From positions 620,001 through 684,000 of the forward strand of contig CM016925.1 of assembly GCA_006247105.1 (NCBI GenBank): DNA of 64,000 nucleotides, in the 5' to 3' direction. Below are positions 18,801-29,200 of this stretch, in pieces (positions within the stretch are counted from its first letter, which is position 1; every line of letters starts with the position of its first letter). The stretch comes from Giardia muris. Its lineage: Eukaryota; Fornicata; Diplomonadida; Hexamitidae. The notes beneath the pieces are model-generated. The model saw only the letters and a list, made by a program, of their open reading frames with translations. It was not told the DNA's origin and made no database searches. Made by a program: the position numbers and the translations under genes.

Positions 18801-21800
18801 CTTAGTGAACCTATTGATCCACTTCGCGATGTTCGTTGTCAATGCCTGCTTGGCAGGCTTAAGGTTGATGAGCATCCAGCCAAAGCGTGCGGAGGCCGGG
18901 ATGAAACCACCAACGTCGTCACTCAACGCCTTATAGCGGTTGATCGTGTCATTGAAGTCGTCCAGGTTTGGCACACGATAGTAAGGAAGCTCGATCTCTA
19001 CGGTCTCAAAGGTCCCAGCACCAGTATCCTGCTGCTTCTGCTTCCGCTGGTTGCCATCCTCATCCTCCTCATCACCTTGATCGGTCTGCTGACGCTGCTT
19101 CTTCACAATCGTCCGAACGACCTTCTGGGTCTGAGGTGCAGCGTCAACGTCGACGTCCCCAGTGAAGGAGACGTTCGGCCCGTACTCGAGGTAGCGCTGC
19201 AGATAGAGGCTGTAGTCTTGGGTATAGATGTCTTTGTACTTGGAGAAGACCGACGCCTGCTCGGACGCGACCTTGCAACGCCTGGCGACGCGGGCCAGGA
19301 GCTTGTTCTTGCTCTCTACGAAGCGCTTGTCGTTGTTGACGTTAGAAAGGAAGTCACGGAATGGGTTAGTGCGCTTCAGCTCTTCGTCATGGATCGTCTC
19401 TGCGGGGTTGGGGATGCAACTGGAAACCGACACGAAGGCCGTGAGCCACGACGTGATTATTCCACTAAGAGACTCGATTCGAGAGGCCACTGGCGCAGAT
19501 ACCTGATCCTCAGAAGTCTTGGACGAAGGTGGTCGAGGTTCTGATAGAAGAGGCTCGAAAAGGAGCTCAGGAGGATGAAGGACCATGGACACCTCCACAA
19601 GAGGCTGCGAGTTCTCGTTAACCTTATCCGAGTGGGTGGAATTGTCGTTGTGCTCGGCCGTTTCCGAGTCATCCATCCAAACCTGTAGGCGCTCAATGTT
19701 GGCTAGGACGATCTGGAGGATCCCAGTCTGGATGAACTCCGCCAACCAGATGAGATAGTTGTCCCAATAGCCAAGTAGATCTGGATCAGCCTTGTCGGGA
19801 TCAAACTGGATCTCTTCGGCCTCTTGCTCGGGAGTCTTTTCTTGTTCCTGAGCCACAGCTTGTTCATCTTCACCTTCTGCTGGAGGCTCACCACCACCCT
19901 CAGCGCCTTCCTCGCCATCGAGTGGTTTCTCCTCCTCGTCATAGATGGTCTCCTCGAGCTGGCTCTCGAAGGTGATCAAGCCGAAGACGACGTATTTGCT
20001 GTTCTGGATGTGCTCGGAGATCTTTCCGGACTTCTGGCCAATAAGGTCGCTGATACGGCGTTCGATCTGATCGAGGCATTCTGGAAGCTTGAGGGTTCCT
20101 TTCAGAGGCTTCTCCAATAGCGATATCGCAGCCCAATCGCGAAGCAGTTGCTCGACCCTATCCTGGTTTTCTTTGAGTCGGACAACACGCCCATAAAGCT
20201 CCTTTGTCGCCTCCGTAGCCGTCGTGATGAAGCTACGAACCGCCTGCTCATCATCGTTCCAAGTGAGGCGTGTATAACCAGCCCGAATGGCATCCTCGAT
20301 CGCCGAAAGATGCTTGTAGAACATCGGACGCTCAACCGTGTAAAGCACCCGCTGGCAATGATTGTACATGCTTACAATGAGGTCAAGACTCGTACGGTAG
20401 AAGCGGAACTGATCAACACGGGAGTAAACTCGGTCGCAGCTCTCCGGAATGTCGAGTCCAAGGATCTTGAAATATCGGCTTTCCTTCAGAAGCGAGTCAA
20501 GAGTCGGGTCGAAGTTCACGCATAAGCTCGAGGGGATGTCAAGAGGGTTCGTACCAGGAGGTAGGGCATCAGCCACGCTTCGGCTCAGGAGATACTCCCG
20601 TAGCTTCTCATCACTGACGTTCGCGGTGGACATGCACCAGCTCCGATGGATCGCATCCTGATATTCGACCAGCTTGTTCTGGAACTGGCGATACTTCTCC
20701 GCGACGAGGGCGAACCGCTCGTCCTCTCTAGAATCGACACGGCTTTGCATCAATGCATCATTAAGTGCCTCGAAGCGCGTGAAGGGGACTCGGATACGAT
20801 TGAGAAGGGTGCGAGACCACATGACGCGTCCCGAAAGAGGAGGCATCCCTTCTGGAATGTCGGGCGACGCTTGGTTCTGCTCGAATATTGTATACACGCT
20901 CTGTATCTCGATCGACGTCTCCTCAAGGATCAACGGGAGGCGGCGGTCCACAACCGCACGGATGATCTGATCCGGCAAGATCCCCGAGAAGCTATCTATC
21001 AGGTTGAGTTTCCCTTCGAGTGAGTTCGCCGTCTCGAAGCCAGCATCCATGATGGCCAAGAGGCGCTTTTCCCAGGACTGATAGTGAGTCATGAAGCGTT
21101 TGAAGTCTGTCTCGAACTGATTGTCCGGGCGGAGGTCAGTCGGGTCGTACGTGCTGTCCTGAAATACGGTGATCTTCCCAAGGAAGATGGTGTATATCTG
21201 GTTGATCTGGGAGGAGAGCTGGGCGCCCTGGTCCCCTCCGACCTCGAGGCGCTCGAGACGATGAAGCGATGTGATGACGGTCAGAAGCCGATGGATGTCC
21301 TTGATGCGCTCCAGGAAGGCCTCCAGGCGTCGAAAGACTTGCTGGATCCCGGGCCAGTATCCCTTGTTGAACTCGTAGACCCCATCTGCGGTCCGCGGCC
21401 GAGAAGGAGCCTCTTCTGCAGGGGCGGCTTCATCGTTCTCCGGAGCCGAAGAGCTCTTCTTCGACTCTTCGACGCCGCCCTTCGTGACATCCACGGCGGG
21501 GGCATCCTCCTCATGGCCTTCCTCGGCGGTCCGCGCCTCCTCAAGCCTATGTCGTTTCACCTCCTCTAATTCGCCTAATTGCTGCTTAATGATGATAGCG
21601 AGGACCTCCTGGCGTTTCTCCTCGTCGGCGGGGCCGTTGCGAGCATGGCCACGAGCCTCAAGGGCATCGACGCGGTCCATCACCTTCCCATACGCCTTCT
21701 GATATAAACTGAGAAAATCTTCGGAAAGGCGCATCGCGGCCTCCAGAGAAGCCAGCCCATCGTTCGGATCTCCCTTCAGGATGTTCTCGTAGTCGATGAG

Positions 21801-22985
21801 AGTGCGGATCTGCTGGATAATGGCGTTACATAGGCTCCGGAAAAGAAAGACGAATCGGGCCTGATCCATGTAGAACGGGGCGTAGAACCAGACGAGCTCG
21901 GCACCCCGGAAGATCCCCTGGAGAATCCCGACGGTCTCCGTCGGCTCCATCTGGTCGGCCAGCATTCCGAAGTACGGCTTGAGCGGAAGAAGGAAATTGG
22001 CGTTGCATTGGACCTCAGCGAGCTGGGATATCACATCCTTCTCGATCTGGGTCAAGGCTGTATAGTACGACGACTCCGTCATCTGCAGGATCTGCAACGC
22101 CGTCTGAGCACGAGGAGATTGGAGCTGCTCCAGGATGGCCCGAAGGTTCTCCGCCTTCTGGACCCAAAACTCAATCTCGGCGTTTGGAAGGTGCTGCTTA
22201 TTCTCGCTCGCAAGGAGGTCATCAGGAGATGACGACAGGACACCACGTATCTGACGAACCCAATCGAGAATTGTAGACTCGAGCGCATGCAGCTGGTCCT
22301 TCTGTTCCTTGGTCAAACGCGAGAAAATTGCGACGGAGTCTTGCACACGAATAGGAATCGAGGCTGTCGATGCCCCAAGCCCAAGAGGAGCAGCTCGGGA
22401 GAGAGAAGACTGTTGAACATCCGCCTCTGCAGCACAAAGGAAAGCGTACACAGAATCGATCTCAACACCCATAGGGAGGCAACAACGTCCCTGGGTCCTC
22501 CCTTCCATCGTGCACGTCTTTTGAGAAAAGCGATCTGAATGGCGAAGTAGGTCTGTGACAAGGACTGGAGGCCAAGACTTCGTCGTCATGGGAGCCTTCA
22601 GAAGAGGCAGGTAGACAAAGTCGAAGGTTGTCTTGAGATGGCTCATGATCTGAGGGGTGATATCACCATAGAAGATGGCATTGCTCATGTTCGTCTTGTC
22701 GACGCGGTCGACCCCGGGTGCCCGCATGAAGTAGACCGCCTTCTTCTTGAAGCTTCGCGGCGCCAGATGCGTGAGGCAGAGGTCATCGCGCGCGTTGGAG
22801 TAGAAGAAGATGCGAGGGAAGTCATCCGTCTCGAGGAAGGCGAGGGCAATCTGGATCGCGTACTCCTCGCCCATCAGCTTTCGCCACTTGTCATCCTTGA
22901 TCTTCAGGGAGGCCTGGAGCCGGACCTTCATCCAATCGAGGCGAGCGTCCGAGAACGAATCATCCTCGAGGTCCTTGGGAGGCAT
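15825..22985 (-). CDS. outer-arm dynein beta heavy chain, N-terminal half (tail to AAA1)
   Basis: A 2386-residue protein: tail domain (DHC_N1-like), linker (DHC_N2-like) and a full AAA1 module. Walker A GPAGTGKTETTKDLG starts at residue 2182; CFDEFNRIS (Walker B) is at about 2232; ITMNPGYAGRTELP follows. The segment KELLSKQDHYDWGLRAI is the beta-type (DNAH9/11/17) version. The frame then stops 35 residues later, where family members run on for over 2000 residues (AAA2-6, stalk). The tail carries acidic and Gln-rich inserts near residues 950-1010 and 1290. Only 58 bp remain before the convergent transporter. Giardia is known to make outer-arm dynein heavy chains by trans-splicing of split genes, so this is probably a 5' gene piece. 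It is divergent from the propeller gene by 40 bp. Confidence 0.9.
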   Translation of the reverse strand: MPPKDLEDDSFSDARLDWMKVRLQASLKIKDDKWRKLMGEEYAIQIALAFLETDDFPRIFFYSNARDDLCLTHLAPRSFKKKAVYFMRAPGVDRVDKTNMSNAIFYGDITPQIMSHLKTTFDFVYLPLLKAPMTTKSWPPVLVTDLLRHSDRFSQKTCTMEGRTQGRCCLPMGVEIDSVYAFLCAAEADVQQSSLSRAAPLGLGASTASIPIRVQDSVAIFSRLTKEQKDQLHALESTILDWVRQIRGVLSSSPDDLLASENKQHLPNAEIEFWVQKAENLRAILEQLQSPRAQTALQILQMTESSYYTALTQIEKDVISQLAEVQCNANFLLPLKPYFGMLADQMEPTETVGILQGIFRGAELVWFYAPFYMDQARFVFLFRSLCNAIIQQIRTLIDYENILKGDPNDGLASLEAAMRLSEDFLSLYQKAYGKVMDRVDALEARGHARNGPADEEKRQEVLAIIIKQQLGELEEVKRHRLEEARTAEEGHEEDAPAVDVTKGGVEESKKSSSAPENDEAAPAEEAPSRPRTADGVYEFNKGYWPGIQQVFRRLEAFLERIKDIHRLLTVITSLHRLERLEVGGDQGAQLSSQINQIYTIFLGKITVFQDSTYDPTDLRPDNQFETDFKRFMTHYQSWEKRLLAIMDAGFETANSLEGKLNLIDSFSGILPDQIIRAVVDRRLPLILEETSIEIQSVYTIFEQNQASPDIPEGMPPLSGRVMWSRTLLNRIRVPFTRFEALNDALMQSRVDSREDERFALVAEKYRQFQNKLVEYQDAIHRSWCMSTANVSDEKLREYLLSRSVADALPPGTNPLDIPSSLCVNFDPTLDSLLKESRYFKILGLDIPESCDRVYSRVDQFRFYRTSLDLIVSMYNHCQRVLYTVERPMFYKHLSAIEDAIRAGYTRLTWNDDEQAVRSFITTATEATKELYGRVVRLKENQDRVEQLLRDWAAISLLEKPLKGTLKLPECLDQIERRISDLIGQKSGKISEHIQNSKYVVFGLITFESQLEETIYDEEEKPLDGEEGAEGGGEPPAEGEDEQAVAQEQEKTPEQEAEEIQFDPDKADPDLLGYWDNYLIWLAEFIQTGILQIVLANIERLQVWMDDSETAEHNDNSTHSDKVNENSQPLVEVSMVLHPPELLFEPLLSEPRPPSSKTSEDQVSAPVASRIESLSGIITSWLTAFVSVSSCIPNPAETIHDEELKRTNPFRDFLSNVNNDKRFVESKNKLLARVARRCKVASEQASVFSKYKDIYTQDYSLYLQRYLEYGPNVSFTGDVDVDAAPQTQKVVRTIVKKQRQQTDQGDEEDEDGNQRKQKQQDTGAGTFETVEIELPYYRVPNLDDFNDTINRYKALSDDVGGFIPASARFGWMLINLKPAKQALTTNIAKWINRFTKYLVDTNVAKLHDLQDFITNADAVLAIKVGEGQRNELVRAMEVLSGIKERAISTNLMWEPMNATVQMLAQHSVTMPSDALRLIDELPDKWKGILTKADAAKEELEPHKRQETDNTLRNLQEFMDKLIAFREEFRERGPFLYETTPTNAYPLLDFYKQRVDEYYIEGQKIQKSQILFNVNLSAGNKPDDFTMLISTDKELVLLKSVWDVVDIITTQIEAWKQTDFKDINTDYMEETIKKFSKEIRNIDRGARSFDVYVKLDEEVKNFLKTLPLISSLRSPSMGPAHWKALENIIHQKIDITTFKLEDLINLELHRFADDVESIVARADKEKQMKDQLLKLEGNWKDLGFQYMKYGDPTQEKLTPEQIKELTSSGQEVLFLVCVPDELVETLEDNQLVVQNMMNNKYVKGLLQEVTKWQEDLAAVDAVITLWLSVQQTWGYLEPIFIGSEDIRAQLPEDSKRFEDIHYNWKKIMEKMVHVARAITVSTTPNFQHQLESLQAELSKCEKALADYLDAKRRQFPRFYFVSSTDLLDILSKGQQPKLVQKHLSKIFDNIHKLKWHSEEDVMDKLAHGMYSGENEYVPFTDDCQCDGSVETWLNNVIVHMRETLRDTLGKALTNFLDMDRELWLEKYPAQVCLVSLQIWWSSEVNTAFEKLEEGNEMAMKDYAKRQNDSLMHLIGMIQGDLDKNLRTKISTICTIEVHSRDIVASLIKDKVDSNLSFAWQSQLKLRFDDTVHHDCFINICDAEFRYSHEYLGCTARLVITPLTDRCYITLTQSLHLIMGGAPAGPAGTGKTETTKDLGRGMGVMVYVFNCSSEMDFYSMGNIFKGLAQSGAWGCFDEFNRISIEVLSVVAMQVKSVLDAIRGKKERFDFEGIEIGLVPTCGFFITMNPGYAGRTELPDNLKALFRPISMVVPDFAMITEIMLVSNGFMDARTLAKKFTTLYSLNKELLSKQDHYDWGLRAIIAVCRTAGGLRRTMIPPVQRKRRLPEQ

Positions 22986-23025
22986 TTTAAATACAAAGTT
23001 TCTATAATCTATAACACGGATCTCA

Positions 23026-26000
23026 ATGTTACTTGGTGAGGAGCTGGACTACACACTCGCCGGCCACGTGGGGGGCCGCCTGGTAGTCACCCGAGACGAG
23101 GGTGGCCTTTGCTTCGTCGACAAGGACCGTCTCACCACGCCATTTCTAACTACTACCTCAGCCATAACTGCATTCGATACATATGAGAACTATCTCGCCT
23201 ATGCGACAGGAGAGGAGTTCGGGCTTGCTCGCTTCGATATAGACCTTGGAGTAGTAGTTTCTGTCATTGGTATGTCATCACTTCCTATTCCAATAACAGT
23301 AATCAGACTAGCCTCAAGTCTTCTATATTTGGGGACTAACAATGGGACCTGTTATGAGTTATCCTTGCCATCTGAGGAGGATGATGTGGCATTAACGAAG
23401 GCATTACATGCACAACCACAAGTTATCTGTCAATTGAAGGATGCCATCACTTCCATACGACTCTGTGATGAGCGGGTCCTAATTACTTCACAAGCAGGGC
23501 ATATCAGCCTTCATCTTCGAGGGAGTACTGAGGCCATCTTTACGACTAGACTCGTATCCCTCTCATCCCTTCCCTCAAAGGTTCTTCAGGCAAGCGACCT
23601 TATTGGTGCAGACCTGGGACCCCATTATCTCGTTCTCCCTGGCGTGTTGAGTCTTCGTTCCTTATCTAACCCGCGGGTGGAACTGTGCAAGGCTTCCGAT
23701 GACAATGGCGGTGATGAGTGGCTCACTGTTAGCTGTAGGTTTCTTCACCTTGATGAAAGGGTTTTGCAGACACATCTCACATGTGTTCAACGCAAAGGTG
23801 ATGAGGCTCGAGTTTCCATCTATCGCTTGGATACGGCCTCCAATAGACGTATTTCCCTTTTGATGACGAAGAAGTTAGGCTTGGTTTCAGTGGTTTGGCA
23901 TCATACCGTCATCCACGACCAATTGGTGTCATTATCCGTCCTCTTCACATCTCCAGAAGGTCGTTTTCTTGAGGTCATCCCAGACTTCTATAAATTAAGT
24001 CCAGATGAGTTGGGTGAGGAAGAACAACCAGACATTTCGCTTGCTCAGATCATAACTAAAGAACTTAATGCCGCTCGAGGTAAGGAAGAATCTACACATC
24101 CTGTTCCTACTCGACGTCACAAAAGACGGGAAAAAGAGCCTGCTCGGAAGATTAACGGGATACATGAGATAAATGATAGCTCTGACAGTGGTGATCATCC
24201 AGATGTGACTGAGCGGTCAAGAACCTCCAAACCCGCTCATGTCAATGAGCAACATAACGAGCTTTCTCTCGACTCGACGTCTAAAGCAACTTCCTCCGAC
24301 TCAGATACAGGAGAAGTTCTTGAAATATCTCTTAACCGGGAACAGACGACGAGCATATTCGTCGAGGCGATATTACAACAGCTTCAACGCCATCAGTCAC
24401 ACGACGTGACTCCCCTTATCCTCCCGATGTTCCTAGTAATATGTAATGGTAAGACACACTCTTCCCGAGACTTCGCCACGCTACGTCAGCGAGTCAACGC
24501 CCTTCGCGGCGCGGCACGAGCTCTTCTGTGTTGGAATGCTCATGGAACCATCGAAATGTCCGCCGCTGACGGAGGAAACTATACGGTCTACTGCGCACCC
24601 TCGACGGGAGGGGTCCGCTCCGTAAGCTTTGCGCATCTCCCGATCCATGCGGCGATGTGCGGGACAGCCTATGCAACGCTCCGGATGGACGAGATCAGGG
24701 TCGTTGCGCTGGTACCGCCGGAAGATCCCTTCGTAGGCTCTGCTGGTGGGGAATGGCGCGTGGTCTTTTCTGGGGTGTCACCATGCGCCTGCGCCGTCGG
24801 TGGTCCATCCTATGCCGCCGTATGCTTCGAAGATGGAACTGTCTCCGCATACTGTAACGGTTTTGTGTCATACTCTGCCACCCTAGCGTCGGGTGTTCAG
24901 ATGCTTCTCATGGATGGGCCGCATCTCTTCGTTGTATCCGGGTCCTTCTTCACCCTGGTCGACGTCGAGGCCAGAAGAACATTAATATCAGGGATGCTCC
25001 CAGTGAGTGGGTCCCAACTGCTCTGGGGAGGGACTGACGAGGGATGCATTTGCGTCTATAGTAACAAAGGGATACTGTATGTGCTTAATATCCAGTCTCT
25101 GTTTAGCTCATCGACTTACAATTGGGCCCCGGTATTTTCGAGCATTGAGTGCGAGCAGCATCGTATTAAGGCGATCCAGGACAAGATCAAGCGTTTTTAT
25201 GAGCGTGGAGAGAAGAAGGATGGAATTACGCACGGCGATCTGGTTACCCTATCCCCAATGCAGTATATCCCAATCTATATCTCCCTTCGGACAGCCGAAA
25301 TGGCCTGTATCACCACTCCTACAAAGGCCTCCACAAAGCTGGCAGCCCTTGTGCAGCGTGCTGCACGCTCCTCGAAGGCGGAACGACAAAGACTTGTAGC
25401 TCCTTCACGTCTTCGTGAAGCTTGTGAGGATGACCTCTCCCTTCTAGGTATGCAGGTGGAGAAACCAGAGTTACCAATTACAGGCCTTCCTGATGTCTCG
25501 ATCTTGTCTCTTTCTCCACCTATCAATGGGAACGATGATGACATTGATCGGAAAGAGCGACTACTTGCTTTGCAGGAGATACGCCTGAATAGCATCCTTG
25601 CGTTCTGTGTCGAGGAGAAGACGATTTATGGCGAAGAAGTCGATTATGACAAGCGTATCCTTGAATACATGAAAGAGTGCCTCATTGCCGATCTAGTTGG
25701 CAGAGCTGCGGCTGCGGTACGGCTCTTGCGCACTCGTAAGTTGATGGTTGGAGCCGCTTCGTTATTTGCCTCGAAGGGTAACATGGCTCTTGCAGATGCC
25801 GTCACTGCTTTAGCCCATGATACCTTTGGGGAGTATGGGTCGGCTGACATATATTCCATTCGCCATGTTCAAACAATTCCTGAAGGTGTGACAGTAGCTG
25901 GTGGACGTTCGGCTTGGGCTTTGAAGGCCAATGCGCTTTCATCGGGCCATGCAGTTGCACAGGTCCAGCTTCGTAACCTAGAACAACGATACCGTCAAAC

Positions 26001-26277
26001 TCTTGATGATTTGAACCATCATTTGGCACAAGCACAAAGCTTATCAGAGCGTGCATCAGCATCTCCGAGTCCTAAGGTTTCGCGCAAAAATGAAGCCTTA
26101 GCATCGACTTCTATGCCAATGTCAACCATGGCATCAGAAGTAACAACTACACAAGGGAATGAGCCCTCTTCGCCAAAGAAGCCTTCCATTGTTGTCACCA
26201 CCCTACCAAAGGCGCAGCCCGCACGCTCAGGAACCCTCTCGGCCCTACAACAACTTAGTGACACCCTCCGGAAGTAA
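23026..26277 (+). CDS. large beta-propeller protein with C-terminal coiled coil
   Basis: A 1083-residue protein, family not recognised. Residues 1-330 and about 440-720 show repeated short strands with Gly/Asp turns typical of WD40-type propellers, separated by a charged linker (about 335-430). Residues about 840-960 are helical, and a short coiled coil (LRNLEQRYRQTLDDLNHH, about 985-1002) precedes a Ser/Pro-rich end. The architecture resembles trafficking or ciliary scaffold proteins, but no specific homologue is claimed. The ISWI start follows the stop by 8 bp on the same strand, and the stop overlaps AGTAAAA. It is divergent from the dynein gene by 40 bp. Confidence 0.6.
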   Translation: MLLGEELDYTLAGHVGGRLVVTRDEGGLCFVDKDRLTTPFLTTTSAITAFDTYENYLAYATGEEFGLARFDIDLGVVVSVIGMSSLPIPITVIRLASSLLYLGTNNGTCYELSLPSEEDDVALTKALHAQPQVICQLKDAITSIRLCDERVLITSQAGHISLHLRGSTEAIFTTRLVSLSSLPSKVLQASDLIGADLGPHYLVLPGVLSLRSLSNPRVELCKASDDNGGDEWLTVSCRFLHLDERVLQTHLTCVQRKGDEARVSIYRLDTASNRRISLLMTKKLGLVSVVWHHTVIHDQLVSLSVLFTSPEGRFLEVIPDFYKLSPDELGEEEQPDISLAQIITKELNAARGKEESTHPVPTRRHKRREKEPARKINGIHEINDSSDSGDHPDVTERSRTSKPAHVNEQHNELSLDSTSKATSSDSDTGEVLEISLNREQTTSIFVEAILQQLQRHQSHDVTPLILPMFLVICNGKTHSSRDFATLRQRVNALRGAARALLCWNAHGTIEMSAADGGNYTVYCAPSTGGVRSVSFAHLPIHAAMCGTAYATLRMDEIRVVALVPPEDPFVGSAGGEWRVVFSGVSPCACAVGGPSYAAVCFEDGTVSAYCNGFVSYSATLASGVQMLLMDGPHLFVVSGSFFTLVDVEARRTLISGMLPVSGSQLLWGGTDEGCICVYSNKGILYVLNIQSLFSSSTYNWAPVFSSIECEQHRIKAIQDKIKRFYERGEKKDGITHGDLVTLSPMQYIPIYISLRTAEMACITTPTKASTKLAALVQRAARSSKAERQRLVAPSRLREACEDDLSLLGMQVEKPELPITGLPDVSILSLSPPINGNDDDIDRKERLLALQEIRLNSILAFCVEEKTIYGEEVDYDKRILEYMKECLIADLVGRAAAAVRLLRTRKLMVGAASLFASKGNMALADAVTALAHDTFGEYGSADIYSIRHVQTIPEGVTVAGGRSAWALKANALSSGHAVAQVQLRNLEQRYRQTLDDLNHHLAQAQSLSERASASPSPKVSRKNEALASTSMPMSTMASEVTTTQGNEPSSPKKPSIVVTTLPKAQPARSGTLSALQQLSDTLRK

Positions 26278-26285
26278 AAAGAACA

Positions 26286-29200
26286 ATGAACCTGGTGAGG
26301 TTTCGCGATAAGCCCTTACGGCAGAAGCTGGCCACCGTTTTCGGCCAGACGGTACTATCCGACGGTGGAGACACCCTCCAGACGGTTCCATCCATGCGGC
26401 AGCTCTCCAAACGGTCTGCGGGGAAGGGAGACGAAAGCGATTCTGATGGTCCTGTAGCCACCGTCGATAAGGCTCCAGACCTAGAGGTCTTATCCCAGCC
26501 CCATTGCCTTACGGGTGGCCTTCTCAAGGAGTACCAGCTTGAATCTCTTCAATGGTTGATAGGAATTCATCAGACTTGTACCCGTTTCCGGTTACACTTC
26601 ACAGACCTTCCTGAAAACCCACGCGACCTCATTCCCTTCTCGAATGGGCGGAGGGCGAAGCTTTATTCCGACATCAATGCGGCTCAGGTTGGGTGCATCC
26701 TAGGAGATGAGATGGGGCTTGGAAAGACGATTCAGACGATCTCCCTTCTTGCCTTTCTACATGAGCATTTGGACGTAAGACAGCCCCATTTGGTCATCGT
26801 CCCAAAGTCCACTCTAACACAATGGCACGATGAGTTCAAGAAATGGGCTCCTTGTCTCAAGATCCTTGTAGTCATTGGAGATCGAGAAACACGGGAGGAA
26901 TTGATCCAGCAGAACTTTCTGGACAAGGGGCCTCTTCCAGACGTCTGCCTGACCACCTACGACGTCGTCCGCCTAGAACGGAAGGCTTTGAGTAGCGTCT
27001 TCTGGTATTATATGGTGTTGGATGAGGGGCATAAACTAAAGGATACTGAGTCCCAGATTTCGATCGCCCTTCGTGGATATACGACGATGCACAAGCTTCT
27101 ACTGACCGGAACCCCTCTCCAGAACAACCTGCACGAGCTTTGGGCGCTCCTCAACTTCCTCTCGCCATTAATCTTCGACAAACCTGGAGAATTCGTTGGG
27201 TTGGTTAAGGCTACAGAGGAAGAAGCCGTGCAGATGAGCTCATCGAAGTCGCAGCCGAAGTTAGAGAATACTGGAGGGATAGAGTTCAGAACGACACCGG
27301 TAATGAGCGACGAATCTTCTAGTGATGAATCAACAACTCAAACGGCCATCACGGCTAATACGACTAATACGGGAACTACGGGGACAGCAACTACCAATAT
27401 CAAAGACACCGTTTCGGAGAAGAGCCCTACGACCATTGGTAGAAAGGATGTGGAGCCGAAGATGGAGGGGGAGATGGTACCTTCAACGGGTGAGGACGGG
27501 TCTGTGGCTGCTAGGATGCATGACGTTCTAAAGCTTTTCCTTCTACGACGTGAGAAGAAGGATGTCGAGTCCCTTCCTCAGAAGCACGAGTACTTAATTA
27601 ACTGTGGAATGACGACTCTTCAACGGGAACTTTACAAGGGAGTCCTGTCAAAAGATCTTAGCTCTCTCAACAAGGTCCTACGTAGCACCTCGGAGACGTC
27701 TGCCGTCGGGAAGACGTCCCTGGTTAATGTCATCATGCAGCTTCGCAAGTGCTCGGATCATCCTTACTTGTTCCCAGGCGTTGAGCCCGAACCCTTCAAG
27801 GAGGGAGAGCATATCATCAACGTAAGTGGGAAGATGGTCATCATGGACAAAATCATCGTCCGTATCAAGAGTATCGGGGAGAAGGTCTTAGTGTTCTGTC
27901 AAATGACCTCAATGCTCAACATCATTGAGGATTATCTCCGGTTCAGAGGGTACGCTTACTGCCGTATTGACGGCTCGACAGACCTAGAAACTCGGGCGCG
28001 CAGCATGGCACTCTTTAATAACCCTGCAAGCGAGGCCTTCGTCTTCCTTTTGAGCACTCGTGCTGGTTGCCTTGGCCTGAATCTAACGGCAGCCAATCAC
28101 GTCATCATTTATCAGCAGGACTTCAACCCTCAAGCAGATCTGCAAGCAGTAGCACGTGCTTATCGCCTCCTTCAGACGAAAGAGGTTTTTGTCTATCGTC
28201 TGATCGCGGAGAACACCGTCGATACCCGAATCTACGAGCGTGCACAAGTCAAACTTGGTCTTGACAACTTGATCATCCAGTCTGGAAACTTTACCAATTC
28301 TGGTCAACTCAATAAGCTCCTTGGTGATACGGAGTTACGAGGACGTAGTATGAGCCGGAATCAGCTGCTTGACATGATCGCCGTCAGCTCCGAAAGTCTC
28401 TTCACGATAGAACGGACGGAGGAGAAGCATGACTATGACATTCCAGAGATCACAATAGACGACGCCAAGCTTGAGGAGCTGCTTCAGAATGCCCTACGGC
28501 GTCGTGAAGACGTCTCCAAACGAATCACACAGAAGGTGGCCGATGCTAGTAGTATTCTGAGCCAGTTGGCTTCGGATGGGAAGCTTGAGCATGTCAATAC
28601 CGATCAGCTCTATCAATTCGAGGGTCAGTCCTATACGAAACAAAGCATGCGTCGTATTGCAGACCTGCTTCAGAAGGAGAAAGATGGGAAGGATGAGGCA
28701 GAACGCGCCTTGCGTATTGCTAATTACTCGCTGATGCGCGAGGAGGGAGATACGGCAGCACGAAAGAAGGACAAACGCCACTTTCCAACTCTTCGGCGTC
28801 TGAAGATGGCGGCAAACGTGTACAAAGCAGACATTCAATTGCTAGCACCCGAGTATTATTTACTTATCGGAAAGATTGCGACCGAGATTTCAACTGTCAT
28901 CGAGCCACATATGGCGGAACACCCTGATCTCTCTTACGAAGACTTTGCCACGGAACGAGGCTATGCACGCCCAGACCTCCCCGGACTTACTCCCGACGAG
29001 CTTGAGACACTCTATTCATACCTAGGCACAGGTTGCCCTTACCTTGACGATAATAAGGAAATCAGTAGGCGTGAGTTCAACACTCTGATGGGCGCCTTTT
29101 GCGATTATGAAGTGGAGAAATACGCAAGCATGACTGGAGTCCGGCGATTACAATACACCCCGGCCTCACGCTCGACAGATGGAGAGCAGGATACGGAGTC

